Positions 32,982 to 42,971 of a stretch of 64,000 bases of DNA are shown here, one piece after another. The translations under genes were made by a program, and so were the position numbers. Below the pieces are notes generated by a model, which had not been told where the DNA came from, did no database searches, and saw only the letters and a program-made list of their open reading frames with translations. How positions within the stretch are numbered: the stretch's first letter is position 1; every line of letters starts with the position of its first letter. Origin of the DNA: Macrolepiota albuminosa (taxonomy: Eukaryota; Basidiomycota; Agaricomycetes; Agaricales; Agaricaceae); contig JAMWFC010000055.1 of the NCBI GenBank assembly GCA_027475525.1, positions 910,212 through 974,211 of the forward strand. Direction: 5' to 3'.

Positions 32982-33969
32982 AGTACAAGTGGCAAGGTGC
33001 GGCGAAGTGTCAATAGTGGTGCAAAGAATAAATGGTGCCATAAAAAGTGGTCTGAGAGTAATTGGAGTTTGTAGCTGCGAGTTATTAGTGTAAATATATG
33101 AGAAAAATAGGGCTGGAAGCGCTAGAGCATGGCGCTTCTGGTGGTACTAGTGGGCCAATATGAGGTGCAGGTATTGGTGCTATCTGTAGCCAGCCATGAT
33201 GCAGGCTCATCAATGCTTAGACCTCGCTAAGCTTACCGTGTTCTTTGCCGCTCCCATTGCCGTGTTCACTTACCGCTTCTTTCAGAGGCGCTTTGTCTTA
33301 GCGCTTGACACTTGCCGACCTTCTTCCGACTTTACTTTATTCTCATAGACGCATTCTCTGGGACCTGCCCGGGACTCCTCTCATCACTTATAGCGCGCCC
33401 AATGCAAGCTTTTGGTACAGTAACACTATTGTTATATTTGTTACTGACCAAACTTTGGGCATCATCAGCGGAGATGACTCTTCAACAGGCATTGGACTTG
33501 CATGACTGTCATCTCATGCCAATTGACCTAGGCAATGTGCAATTTCATGCATATATCCAGCAAGGATACAAGGATGACAATCTCTTCATAGAGATTATAA
33601 ACAATATCCAAGTGCATCCATGCTTCAAGGTGGAGGAGCAACTCGTCTATCTTACCAGAACCACTGGGTCCAAAGTCATCTGCATTCCCTGGGAGAGGTA
33701 GTTGATCATGACTATCCTGGACCAGGCCCACAGAGTAGTGGGCCACTTTGGAACTCAGAAAATGCTGGACTATGTGCGACGCTAGTACTGGTGGCCACAA
33801 ATGGCCAAGAAAATAAGTCAATTCTGCTTGACGTGCGAGCTATGTCAACAGTTGAAAGTATTGACATTGAAGCCACCGGGGAAGCTTCATTCGCTTCCTA
33901 TACCAGTCAAACTCTGGGACTCAATCAGGATGGACTTTATAGGTCTGTTCCCAGAGTCAAAGGGTTGTA

Positions 33970-35575
33970 CAGTGGCTCAAAAAACTGTCCCAATGTTTCA
34001 TACTTTTTTAAAGATGACATTGGCATGAAGGATGGGAACTATATAAAATTCTGATTAAATCATGTAAAATACTATGGCATCGTAGCTACAAAATGAATCT
34101 AGGTTTATGTAATCAAGATCAAAACTGATGGAGCAATAGCCATTTTAATATATTCACTCATTGGGACAGTTTTTTGAGCATCTCTAATTTTAGTATCTAG
34201 TACTTTGTATGTCCTCCATTTGCCTTGATAACTGCTTGAATCCTTCTAGACATGCTTTCTATTAGTCTTTGGCATACCTCTGGTGGTATTTCATCCCACT
34301 CCTTTGCAACCCTCTCCCATAATTCATGCACACCATAAGGAGGTGTTTCATATTGCCTAAGTTGCTCTTTGAGGTACTCCCAGAGATGTTCAATAGGGTT
34401 GAGATCAGGGGATTGGGCTGGCCACCAAAGGACATTAAAGTTGTTGTCTTCAAACCACTTGTCAGCCCTCTTGGAGTTGTGTTTGGAGTCATTGTCCTGT
34501 TGAAAGTAGTGGGCACCCTCCTCCATCTCCAACTTCTCAAAGTTCTCCTTTGCTCCATTATCTAAAATTTCACAGTACTGCTCTGCATTCATGATTCCCA
34601 CTACCTCTACAAGCTTTTCTACCCCATTCCAACTCATACAGCCCCATATCATGAGATTATTCCCTCCTCCATGCTTCACAGTAGGTGTAGTTGTTCAGTC
34701 TGAAATGTCTTCTCCTTGTAGCTTCCACACATACTGCTTCCCATCTGACCCAATCCTGTTAATCTTTGTCTCATCTGTCCACAACACCCTCTTACAGTCC
34801 TCTATAGTCCAGTTCTGATGCTTCTGAGCCCATTTAAGCTGTAGTTGTCAATGTTTAGCTTTGAGCATATGAACTTTTCTCTTGGTAGCAGACCAATACC
34901 CCTCCTCCTTCAACACATTCCAGACAGTCTTGGAAGAGACAGGGTTGGAAATGATGTTGTTGATAAAATTAGTGGCCTGGACAGCTGTATCAAGTCTCCC
35001 AGTTGAGATTTGTCAAACAATAGCCTGTTTATCACATAGAGTAAGCTTAGCAGGACAGCCTCCAGGATGGTTTTCCTTGTCCATCTCCAACTCTCTACCA
35101 ATCCTCCTAGTAGTAGACTTCCCTAGACCAGTTTGAGCCCCAATCTGACCAGAGAATACCCTTGATCAAGAAGAGAAGCAACAGTAGAGTGTTGTGCAGA
35201 AGGAATAGGTTTCATGATAGTGGTTGAAGGTCAAGATGTGGTTCAACCAGCTTGAACTACTTCCAAATATATCTAAACATGGTCACATGACTTTATTTAT
35301 ATTTTCACATGCAACTTACTCTTTATTTCTGAGTAAAATAGGGATAAACCTGAAAAATTAGAGATGCTCAAAAAACTGTCCCAATGAGTGAATATTTTAA
35401 AATGGCTATTGCTCCATCAGTTTTGATCTTGATTATATAAACATAGATTCATTTTGTAGCTACGATGCCATAGTATTTTACATGATTTAATCAGAATTTT
35501 ATGTAGTTCCCATCCTTCATGCCAATGTCATCTTTCAAAAAGTATGAAACATTGGGACAGTTTTTTGAGCCACTG
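33970..35575 (-). mobile_element. Tc1-type DNA transposon with about 220-bp palindromic terminal repeats
   Basis: 1606 bp, flanked by TA (33968-33969, 35576-35577). Starts CAGTGGCTCAAAAAACTG and ends with its complement. The inverted repeats run to about 34190 and from about 35357. Within each repeat the outer end sequence recurs at the inner end in inverted orientation, so each terminal repeat can itself fold as a hairpin. Transposase is on the - strand. Confidence 0.9.
34197..35213 (-). pseudogene. Tc1-like transposase (DDE_3), broken
   Basis: Cut-and-paste transposase. Begins MKPIPSAQHSTVASLLDQG at 35213, then a helix-turn-helix in a shifted frame, a WTDET motif (first Asp) near 34775, FQQDNDSKH (second Asp) near 34490 and SPDLNPIEHLWEYLK (Glu) near 34400, the usual DD34E arrangement. 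At least one frameshift near the start and stops near 35020, 34855 and 34695 inactivate it. The last 160 codons (34679-34197) are open. Confidence 0.85.
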
Positions 35576-35906
35576 TAACTACCTATGGGTAGTAATCTGC
35601 AGAATGACCAGTATAGTCCATCTCATTCCATTGCGGACTACCATGACAGCTTCAGACTTGTCTTGGATCTATTTCAAGGAGATAGTACGCCTCCATGGAT
35701 TGCCAAGTTCGATCATAAGCAATCAAGATGCTAAGTTCACCTCCAAATGGTGGAAGGAGCTGCACAAGATGCTCGGAGCAAAGTTGCTAATGTCGATGTC
35801 CTTTTATCTGCAAACAGATGGCCAGACAGAATCCCGTCTACTTATGATTACCACAATCAGTATAATGATGACATCATAGACTACATCAGACCTTTGAGGA
35901 GCAGAT

Positions 35907-36902
35907 ATAAGCCATCAACAGCTGAACTACTGACATGTTTTTTCTTCTCTTCTTCTCTAACACTCTCCTTATGGTTTCTTGCCCTTTTTCGATCTTACTG
36001 TTCTGTCTACATTACTTATCGCTACAGAAAATAGAACGTGGTCCTGTTCTGTTGTGTGCAGTACAGTACGGATTACACCAAGGCCCACTTGCCACTATTG
36101 GACTCCTGCTCTGATGAGAGCCAAGGGCCAACGCTTGGCGTGCTTTGAATTACACTGCGCAACTTCTATGACCCATGACATTGCACATTGTGCAAGCACC
36201 AGGGAAGTGATACACGGGTCATGATGTGCGGCGCGATCGGCGTTCACCGAAGTTGTGACCGAAATCTGTGGTACTTGAACCACAGACTCTGACCTAATCC
36301 GGCTGGCTCACGTCACACTCTTAGCCCCACACTACACACTAGTGCGTAAAGGCGGAGGATAGTCTATTTAAACCTGGTTTTAATCCCAGGTATGCAGCAA
36401 AGCGGGTGGGCGTCGACATTCTCACTAATAACGTTACTCAAAAAAAAAAAAAAAAAGAGAAAAAAGAGAAAAAAGAGAATGTCCTTGTAAGTCAACCCGC
36501 CTTACCTCACGCTGGGCTAGCCGGCAAGGCACGTAGCCTCAGCTTACGGAAAGGCACTGCGTATCGAGTGAGAAAAGAGTTGTCGCGTTGGCTTTTTTTG
36601 GATGCCGGACAGATCTGCTGGATTGATGGTTGTCACTGTTCCATGGAGCCTTGTTTTCCTATATCGGATTTGTTTTTAAAAATTTTCCGTAGTCCTTTCT
36701 TTCTCTTCGTAACAGCGCGTCAAAATTGCCATTTCTAAACATACTATCTTTCCTGAGCCTGAGCTTGCAACTCACATCTACTGCTCCTTTCATTCCTTAT
36801 CATCGGGTTGCTCGTCTTCGAGCTCACAACGGACATTCCTAACACTCCTTCCAACGGTCCTAAAGGCGGAAATCTTCACTGCCATACGATTTATACCTCT
36901 CA
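35907..36902. other. Intergenic region before the MscS-like gene
   Basis: No gene seen. Contains the hairpin ACCTGG-TTTTAAT-CCCAGGT at about 36374-36392 and an A-rich run (36440-36478) that could be a retroposed tail. The promoter of the channel gene should lie here; a CT-rich stretch is found near 36640-36800. Confidence 0.4.
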
Positions 36903-39900
36903 ATGTCATATCCACCCAACTCATCGGAACTTCCCTATCATTCTAAAAGCCGCAACTCAAGCTGGGACCTCTTAGCAGGCATCAAGAAACTCGAGCAATC
37001 GTACGAAGAATTTGACACACGAAATTCGAGCCAAGCCCATCTTATCTATGCGGATGGAGATATGCCCAAGGGCAAGGTAAGAATCTATCGAGATATCGCA
37101 CCGAGTGTACACGTGGATGATTAAGAAAATTGCAAACATTGTCAGTTTCTGAAATTCTATAATTATCTGTTGAACGTGTCAATTGTGACGCGCTGGATCC
37201 TATTCATTGTTCCTGTACTGGCTTTGCTTTGGATACCTGGTATACTCTCACTTACTGTCTTTCCGCAAACCACTGTGAGTCGCAGCTTATTCCAGTGATT
37301 CATTAAATAATAACCATTGGTTTTGCTAGATATGGGATGTACGATTGTTATGGTGGAGTGTGTGGCTCACCGTAGCATGGGGAGGTTCGTTGCCTTTATA
37401 GTCCTCGTGGAGAGAACCTGTGTTGATGATCAACCGGATAGGGTGGTGGGTAGTACTTGCCTTCTCGTAAGTTGCCAACTTTAGAGCCGTATGCGATATT
37501 CATGGCATGATGTTGCTGTTCTGCAGCCTCATGATTCCACCTATATTAAGATTTACCATCGGCATTGTGGCGGTGGGAACACGGAGATACATCGACTGGA
37601 TAGCAGTCCTACACAGGTCAGTTACTTCATGTCAAAACAGGTGATGGTTGTTGATTCCAAACATATTCGCAGATATATTGCACTCTTCGCGTGGACACTC
37701 ACTATATGGATTTCATGGGGCCCCCTCATCGATGACAAGCAAACTGACAAAGCTGGTAAAAAGAGTATTCAGGCTTCTGATACTGCTGCGCGTTTGCTTT
37801 TTGCATTTTTTCTCTGCTCTGCAGCCCTCTTGTTTGAGAAATTCTCTATCCAATGGATTGCTACGAAGTTCCATGAACGTTCTTATGCTGGTTCGTTTGT
37901 CCTGTCCTATTACACGGCACGAAAACTAAGATTTGGCGCATGACAGAGCGCATCACCGATCAAAAGTTTGCTGTAAAGTCCCTAGTGACTTTATATCGCA
38001 ACTCCAAAGATATTCCAGGACGATCGGATGGCCTCCATGATGGGCCGTCGAACAGAGGGTCCGTTGATGCCAAACGATTCTTCAAGAAGTTCAGACAGGG
38101 CGTACGTATGGCCGCCACTACTACCACCACGGCGTTAGGAAATGTTGCTTCGGAAATAGCAGGAAGGTAATAATCCCCAAAATTATTTTTCTCAATAAAC
38201 ATGTACTCACGCGAGGGTACAGTTCTGTCCTCCAACCTAACTCTCCTCAGGCGATGGTGAAGACCGCCTTGGAGTCCGCCAATAAATCGAGACTGGTTAG
38301 TTCAAAGAGCCGTCGTCAGATACTCTATCATTGCTTCGAATCAAGCTGACAAATTCACTTTAGCTTGCCCGCCGACTTTTCTGCTCCTTTGCAAAACCCG
38401 ATGCAAAATATCTCCTCGTAGATGACATCGCCCCTTATTTCACAACTTCCGAGGAAGCAGACCACGTCTTCTCAATTTTTGACAAGGATATGAACGGAGA
38501 TGCATCTCATGATGAAGTCGAAATGGCTTGCATGTGAGTAAAAGCCTTTTGGACATCCCTTGATGCTGGACAGCGGCTTAGACAGCGGCTTTCCGGTGTC
38601 GAAAAGCGCTCCGAGCTCATCATATTTGCTCTAGGGAGATTCATCGCGAACAGTTATCTATCGAGAAGTCTATGCAAAACCTCGACAGCGCTGTGGGACG
38701 TTTGGACAATATATTGATGACTGTTTATACTGTGGTTGCTATCATCATCATTGCCGTTGCATTGGTGTGTCTGCTTGTACATTTAGTTGGGTCCCCCAAG
38801 TTGGTCCTGATTCAAGGTTATCACTTTTTAGGAAGCCCAATTGGCTACCATGGTCACGGGGACCGGGACGCTTATTCTTGGTTGGTGCCTGTATTTTCAA
38901 GGGATCTTGGATCATGCCATCTCATTTAATTTCTTTTAGGTTTGAGCTGGCTCATCGGTGGCAGTCTACAGGAGGTCCTGGCAAGCATCATTTTTCTTTT
39001 CGTCAAACATCCATTCGACGTTGGCGATCGCGTCTACATCAACAAAGAGTATTATACTGTCAAAGATATTCGTCTCCTCAGCACTGTGTTCCTTGATTCG
39101 AACAACACTTCTGTTCAAGCTCCTAACACAGTGTTGAATACATTGGTATAAAACTTCCTTTTTTTTCAGAACACGTCATTATTCATCCCCCATTCCAGTT
39201 CATTCAGAACATTCGCCGTAGCCCACAAGTAAGTTTCAAACACGCCGCTCAATTCCTATCCTTATCTTAAATGAAGATGTCGGAGACGTTCACGTTTGAC
39301 GTGAGTTACGCCACCAGCTTTGAAGATCTGGAAAAACTCCGGGAGAAGATGCTCGCCTTCGTCGAAACAGAGCGACGTGATTATCAACCTGCCTTCGATG
39401 TCACTGTAAAGGGTCAAAATAAGTTTCATTTGTTCAACTGGATTAATGCTGATCATATACACAGACTTCCCGGACCAAGAAAAGCTGACGCTGTCAGCTG
39501 ATATAAAATATAAGAGTAATTGGCAACAGGGTGCTCTAAAAGGTTTAACCAATTTGGCTCTTGATAAATGTATTACTCATCCCAATTGCAGCAAGCCGGC
39601 GAAACAAGTGGATATGTGCTCTGAAAACAGCATTGGTAGAGCTCAAGATTTACGGTCCCGCTGGCAACCCTGATGTACCTCCTGCTCCAACACGATACAT
39701 GAAGGTTCCTTACGAGGAAATCGAGGCCAAAGAATGTCAAGAAGAAGCTTCAAAGTTCTCAAAGACGCCACCTGATGGGTGGCAACTCGCAGACAAACAT
39801 GCTGTGATTGGTATGTGATATGCATGGGTTCTCGAGACAAACCTAGACGCAATACTTTCCAGTTGATCAATCCATGAACGTTTTTGGAGAAGCCAATGAG

Positions 39901-40102
39901 GTTCGTGTCCGTTCCGATAACAAAGGATGTTTTCACATTTTTCATTAAGCTCTACATGACAAACTCAAGAAATCTTTCAGAGAGTCCAGGTGATAATCTG
40001 AGACAGAAATCATCAGCACCCCAGACGCCCTTTTCGGCAGCTGCGTCGTCTTCGTCTTCAACTAATAGGGTAGACGATATTGAAATGTCGACCAGGCGTT
40101 AG
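36903..40102 (+). CDS. MscS-family mechanosensitive ion channel with EF-hand
   Basis: Tension-gated channel of the fungal Msy1/Msy2 type, which acts in ER or other internal membranes in calcium signalling under osmotic stress (established for the family). First exon 36903-37122 is hydrophilic. Then several transmembrane segments: about 37160-37270, 37330-37375, 37440-37600, 37670-37740 and 37780-37860. An EF-hand loop [12 protein letters not shown] lies at about 38483-38518 with all Ca-binding positions filled. The MscS pore and beta domain follow: [15 protein letters not shown] helix near 38705, [18 protein letters not shown] near 38943 and the VGDRVYI sheet near 39020. About ten short introns break it. 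Splicing of the last exon is unsure: one frame stops near 39945, another runs to 40102 with a Ser-rich tail. Confidence 0.85.
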
Positions 40103-40450
40103 CAGACACTCTGTTGGAATGGAAGTAACAGTATTCCCGCATTGTCACCTGTCTCATGAAGGCCTGGTTTCCAATGAAAGACTATGGCTTTGGGAGGCAT
40201 TATTTACTATCGCTGGTTAGGCCCTGGTTGGTCATTTGTAATCACCGGCACATATACTACGCAGCACACTACGGACGTCTTCTATACTATGCTTTATTAT
40301 TCCAATGTCTATTGTTCACGTAAATCATTGCCATCATCAATCTAAGCAATTGTGAGAGGTCATTGTACTGTTGAAATTCTTCAAAGTTCAGACAGAGTGA
40401 AGGAGATCAAGAAATGTCAATACAATCATCATAGATGCTTAAAATTGATG
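40103..40450. other. Convergent 3' region between the channel gene and RPB3
   Basis: No gene seen; should contain both polyadenylation sites. Confidence 0.4.
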
Positions 40451-41911
40451 CTACACGTTCCAGCCATTAGCTTGTTGTTCAGGGCTGCCCCATCCAGCGC
40501 TAGTAGCGCCTCCACTCCATGCGCTTGTCGCACCCCCACTGTTGGCAGGACTGCCAGAAGACCATGCATTGGTGGGAGCACTTGTACGAGATGGACTTGT
40601 AACTCCTCCCCAGCCGCCACCACCACCAGCTCCCCATCCTCCACCTCCAGCACCAGCTCCCCATCCATTGGGAGCAGCTTGTCCATTGGTTTGTTGTTCA
40701 GCTCCTGTGAGCATATCCAATTCGGGCTGAGACTTGAGACCAAGTATCAAGTTGGCTAATTTAGTTTGCAGCTCGGCCAGACCCTAAAAAAGCAGAGATG
40801 AACGATACGTAGCTGGATGCTACTTTGGCATGATTCAGACCTTCATCACAACCTCTTGAGGGCCCAAGCTTCCATCTGTCTCCACCTCAAAATAAAATCG
40901 CCGTGGTTGCGCATTAAAATCGAAAGGCTCGTTATCACGCGGTGCTTCCTCTTCCTGAGCATTTGCACTCAGCGGCCATTCTGCCCTTTCATCTTGTTCA
41001 AACCAATGTGTCGTATGTCGCATTTTGTTGTAAGGGTCGTACTCAAAAGCGACGGCAGAACATGGTGACCATTTAGCATGTTCTTTGGCGATGCCCTGTA
41101 ATATGACGTTCAAGACCTGGTATGAAGATTTTCGAAGTAACATGCCTTCTTCGCCACGCATCTCAACTTTAATTGTTGGCCTTTGCGTATTTTGCAAATC
41201 AAAATGGGAGGGGAACCATCATCTTTGAGACAGAGTTGTAGCGGCGTAGTCTCCGTGTTCTCAGTCCAAGACAAACACACCTTTTCCAACAGGTTTCCCA
41301 AAGTTCTCACTGCGTACTGCGATTTCGTCTCCAGGGTCCGCATTCTCCGCCCAGGTATTACGAGCTCCTGCGGGAACAAGATCCAAATGATGGCTCGTCA
41401 CATCCATGGTGGAGTCGTCATTGCATTGAACATTCAGGTTCAGCATGAGAGAACATGAGTCGCAACCGGCAAGGCATGTGCAATCCTAACACGAGATTAT
41501 TCAGGTCGGATGAGATATACGAGACTAGATTGCTTGCCCTCGTATTCCGTATTGCTTCATCACAGTTTGTGCTAATTAGAGGCACCATTCCCAGCCGATG
41601 TGCAATAAATTCATCGGGAAGAACAGTAGTATTAATTTCAATTTCAACCATGTCAATTGCTGATTTCGTCTTCAGAGAGGGTAAACAAACGCGATGGATT
41701 CCGTACCAACTGTTGGTATGTCTGCCATCATTACTCTGCGCAGCGAATTCGCGAAACTATAAAACAATGGTCCGCCTCAACACATGGTCTGTGTAGAGAG
41801 AAAGTGAGGTTGGGCCCACGCGAGATCGACATTTTTCAATACAAAGTTGACTTTATCTTTCTTGAGTTCACGTATGTGCACTGTGGGCTCGAGGTCTTCG
41901 TGTCCCTGCAT
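40451..41911 (-). CDS. RPB3: RNA polymerase II subunit RPB3
   Basis: Rpb3 pairs with Rpb11 to form the alpha-like platform of RNA polymerase II in the nucleus. Starts at ATG 41911 ([16 protein letters not shown]). Seen in order: the alpha-motif F-A-N-S-L-R-R-V-M split by an intron after DLA; the [20 protein letters not shown] block (41640-41580); the zinc site CXCX3CX2C ([11 protein letters not shown]) right after an intron; the [12 protein letters not shown] block; and the C-terminal alpha-like part [19 protein letters not shown] near 40890. The tail (40740-40451) is Gly/Trp-rich. About six introns; the one at 41537-41486 must be GC-AG to keep the frame. Appears complete and functional. Confidence 0.93.
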
Positions 41912-42971
41912 TGTGTAAATACAGTGAATGAGCAGAGAATTGTTTGACAGAATCCCGCCTATAGCCCTGGTTCCTAACAAGTATAAATACAAGGTTTGGA
42001 CGGTCTGCAGCCTAGTTATTATTAAACCGACGAGAAATGGAACATCTACGCCTAGAAAGTCAATCGCGATTAGTCCGAGTTGTTTACTGCTCTGATGACA
42101 TATGAGTGAGCGGACACGCTCTATACGTTATGGATCAACTTCAAGTATGTTGGCTCTATGGAAAATTCCAAAGAATGAAAAGCCAACCGGTCCTGCGCGT
42201 AATTGAAGAAATTTACATACATACGACAAGAGTTATAATTATCTTAGGCCTGGCTCAAAGGTACTTTTCTTTCTGCGTCAGATGATGTCATACATACTTC
42301 CACTGGCGCCATGGCCGAAAATAAGATCTTGGGAGATTCATACAACACGAACGACTTGAAGATGTTGTAAATTACAGAATGTAATGTCGTGCTTTGACCG
42401 CTCCTTGAAGCGTTCGATGCGGAAGACCAACGAAGCGGGGCAATCGCTTCTAACTTCTGTTCAGTCTGATCGAAATGAGATCATCTCTCGGTCCGGGGTC
42501 AGGGCTACCCGTCATTTTCGCATCCGAGGATGACATCTACTTAAGGAAGTACTTCTGTGTCAGTGCACTCTGGCCTCACAGAACCTTTGTAAACGTTCAT
42601 GTTGACCCGGTGGGTAACCTGAAGCTTTGTTATCCGAGTTGCAATAGCTTCGTGGACAGAGGGTTTAAATGAAGGTTAGAGTCCGGCGCCCATAGTGTAT
42701 GCCGAAGGAAGCAAAGCGAACATGCAAGACGAGGATCTCGGGTGAGAAAGTCTGCATGCGGTAAGAAAGAGTAGAAACCGCGGGAACACCTCCTGCCGCG
42801 GAAATGTGAAAGGTCCGTCCCTCAACATCATTTGTTCTGTAATAGCCCTGACCGTGATAAGTAAGTAGTATTGGAGAGTTCCGTGGACTGACAGCCATTC
42901 CCTTTGTGAGCCAAGTGCATATAAACGTGATCCAAAAGTGAATCCGCATATAATCATTCAACTACTAGCTC
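41912..42971. other. Divergent promoter region, RPB3 / acyl-CoA synthetase
   Basis: About 1.06 kb between two divergent start codons. No convincing gene; short ORFs at 42475-42672 and on the - strand at 42961-42665 have no recognisable domain. Confidence 0.45.

Larger units (their letters stand above)
32074..33212 (-). mobile_element. Solo LTR, family C, in the B 3' LTR
   Basis: Second copy of the 345-2559 unit without the nested A LTR, so it shows the empty site. Contains two 77-bp duplications; collapsed length 985 bp against about 987 bp for the first copy. Target duplication unclear. Confidence 0.8.
3769..33467 (+). mobile_element. Ty3/gypsy LTR retrotransposon B, with four nested insertions
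   Basis: 5' LTR 3769-4698, primer binding site 4702, gag-protease frame, RT-RNase H-integrase frame, antisense accessory gene (27943-31226), polypurine tract 31384-31395, 3' LTR 31396-33467. Nested: pogo element 7414-10059, element A 13495-27254, a solo B LTR 28567-29495 and a solo C LTR 32074-33212. Removing them leaves about 11.2 kb. The pol reading frame is continuous when pogo (with one TA) and A (with one ACGC) are removed, which supports the reconstruction. Flanks (AGAC before, GCGG after) do not form a target duplication, so the outer ends may be a recombination or assembly join. Several nonsense codons make it non-autonomous. Confidence 0.85.
31396..33467 (+). repeat. 3' LTR of element B, split by a C LTR
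   Basis: Starts TGATAGGACCCATA, ends GGGCATCATCA. 2072 bp, or 929 bp after removing the C LTR (1139 bp) and 4 bp, against 930 and 929 bp for the other two B LTRs. Confidence 0.85.
33468..35906 (+). pseudogene. Fragment of an unrelated gypsy integrase (D), split by a Tc1 element
   Basis: 33468-33967 holds the end of an RNase H region and an integrase zinc domain (HRVVGHFGTQ ... CLTCELCQQ), then the core start with MDFIGLFPES. After the Tc1 element, 35578 onwards continues the core: STVHL-like block, SNQDAKFTSKWW (second Asp) and LQTDGQTE (Glu), a motif typical of chromoviruses. Both ends are missing and the frame is broken (stops near 33700 and 33784). Its protein sequence is distinct from A and B. 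It ends near 35906 without a recognisable chromodomain or LTR. Confidence 0.7.

Noticed and set aside
34326..35136. + strand ORFs in the Tc1 element
   Set aside because: Opposite to the transposase, which has the DDE motifs.
36406..36738. ORF with poly-Lys as a gene
   Set aside because: Translation of an A-rich run in the 5' region of the channel gene.
40542..40730. Pro-rich + strand ORF
   Set aside because: Complement of the Gly/Trp-rich RPB3 tail.
42475..42961. Small genes between RPB3 and the acyl-CoA synthetase
   Set aside because: Short ORFs on both strands without known motifs in a divergent promoter region.
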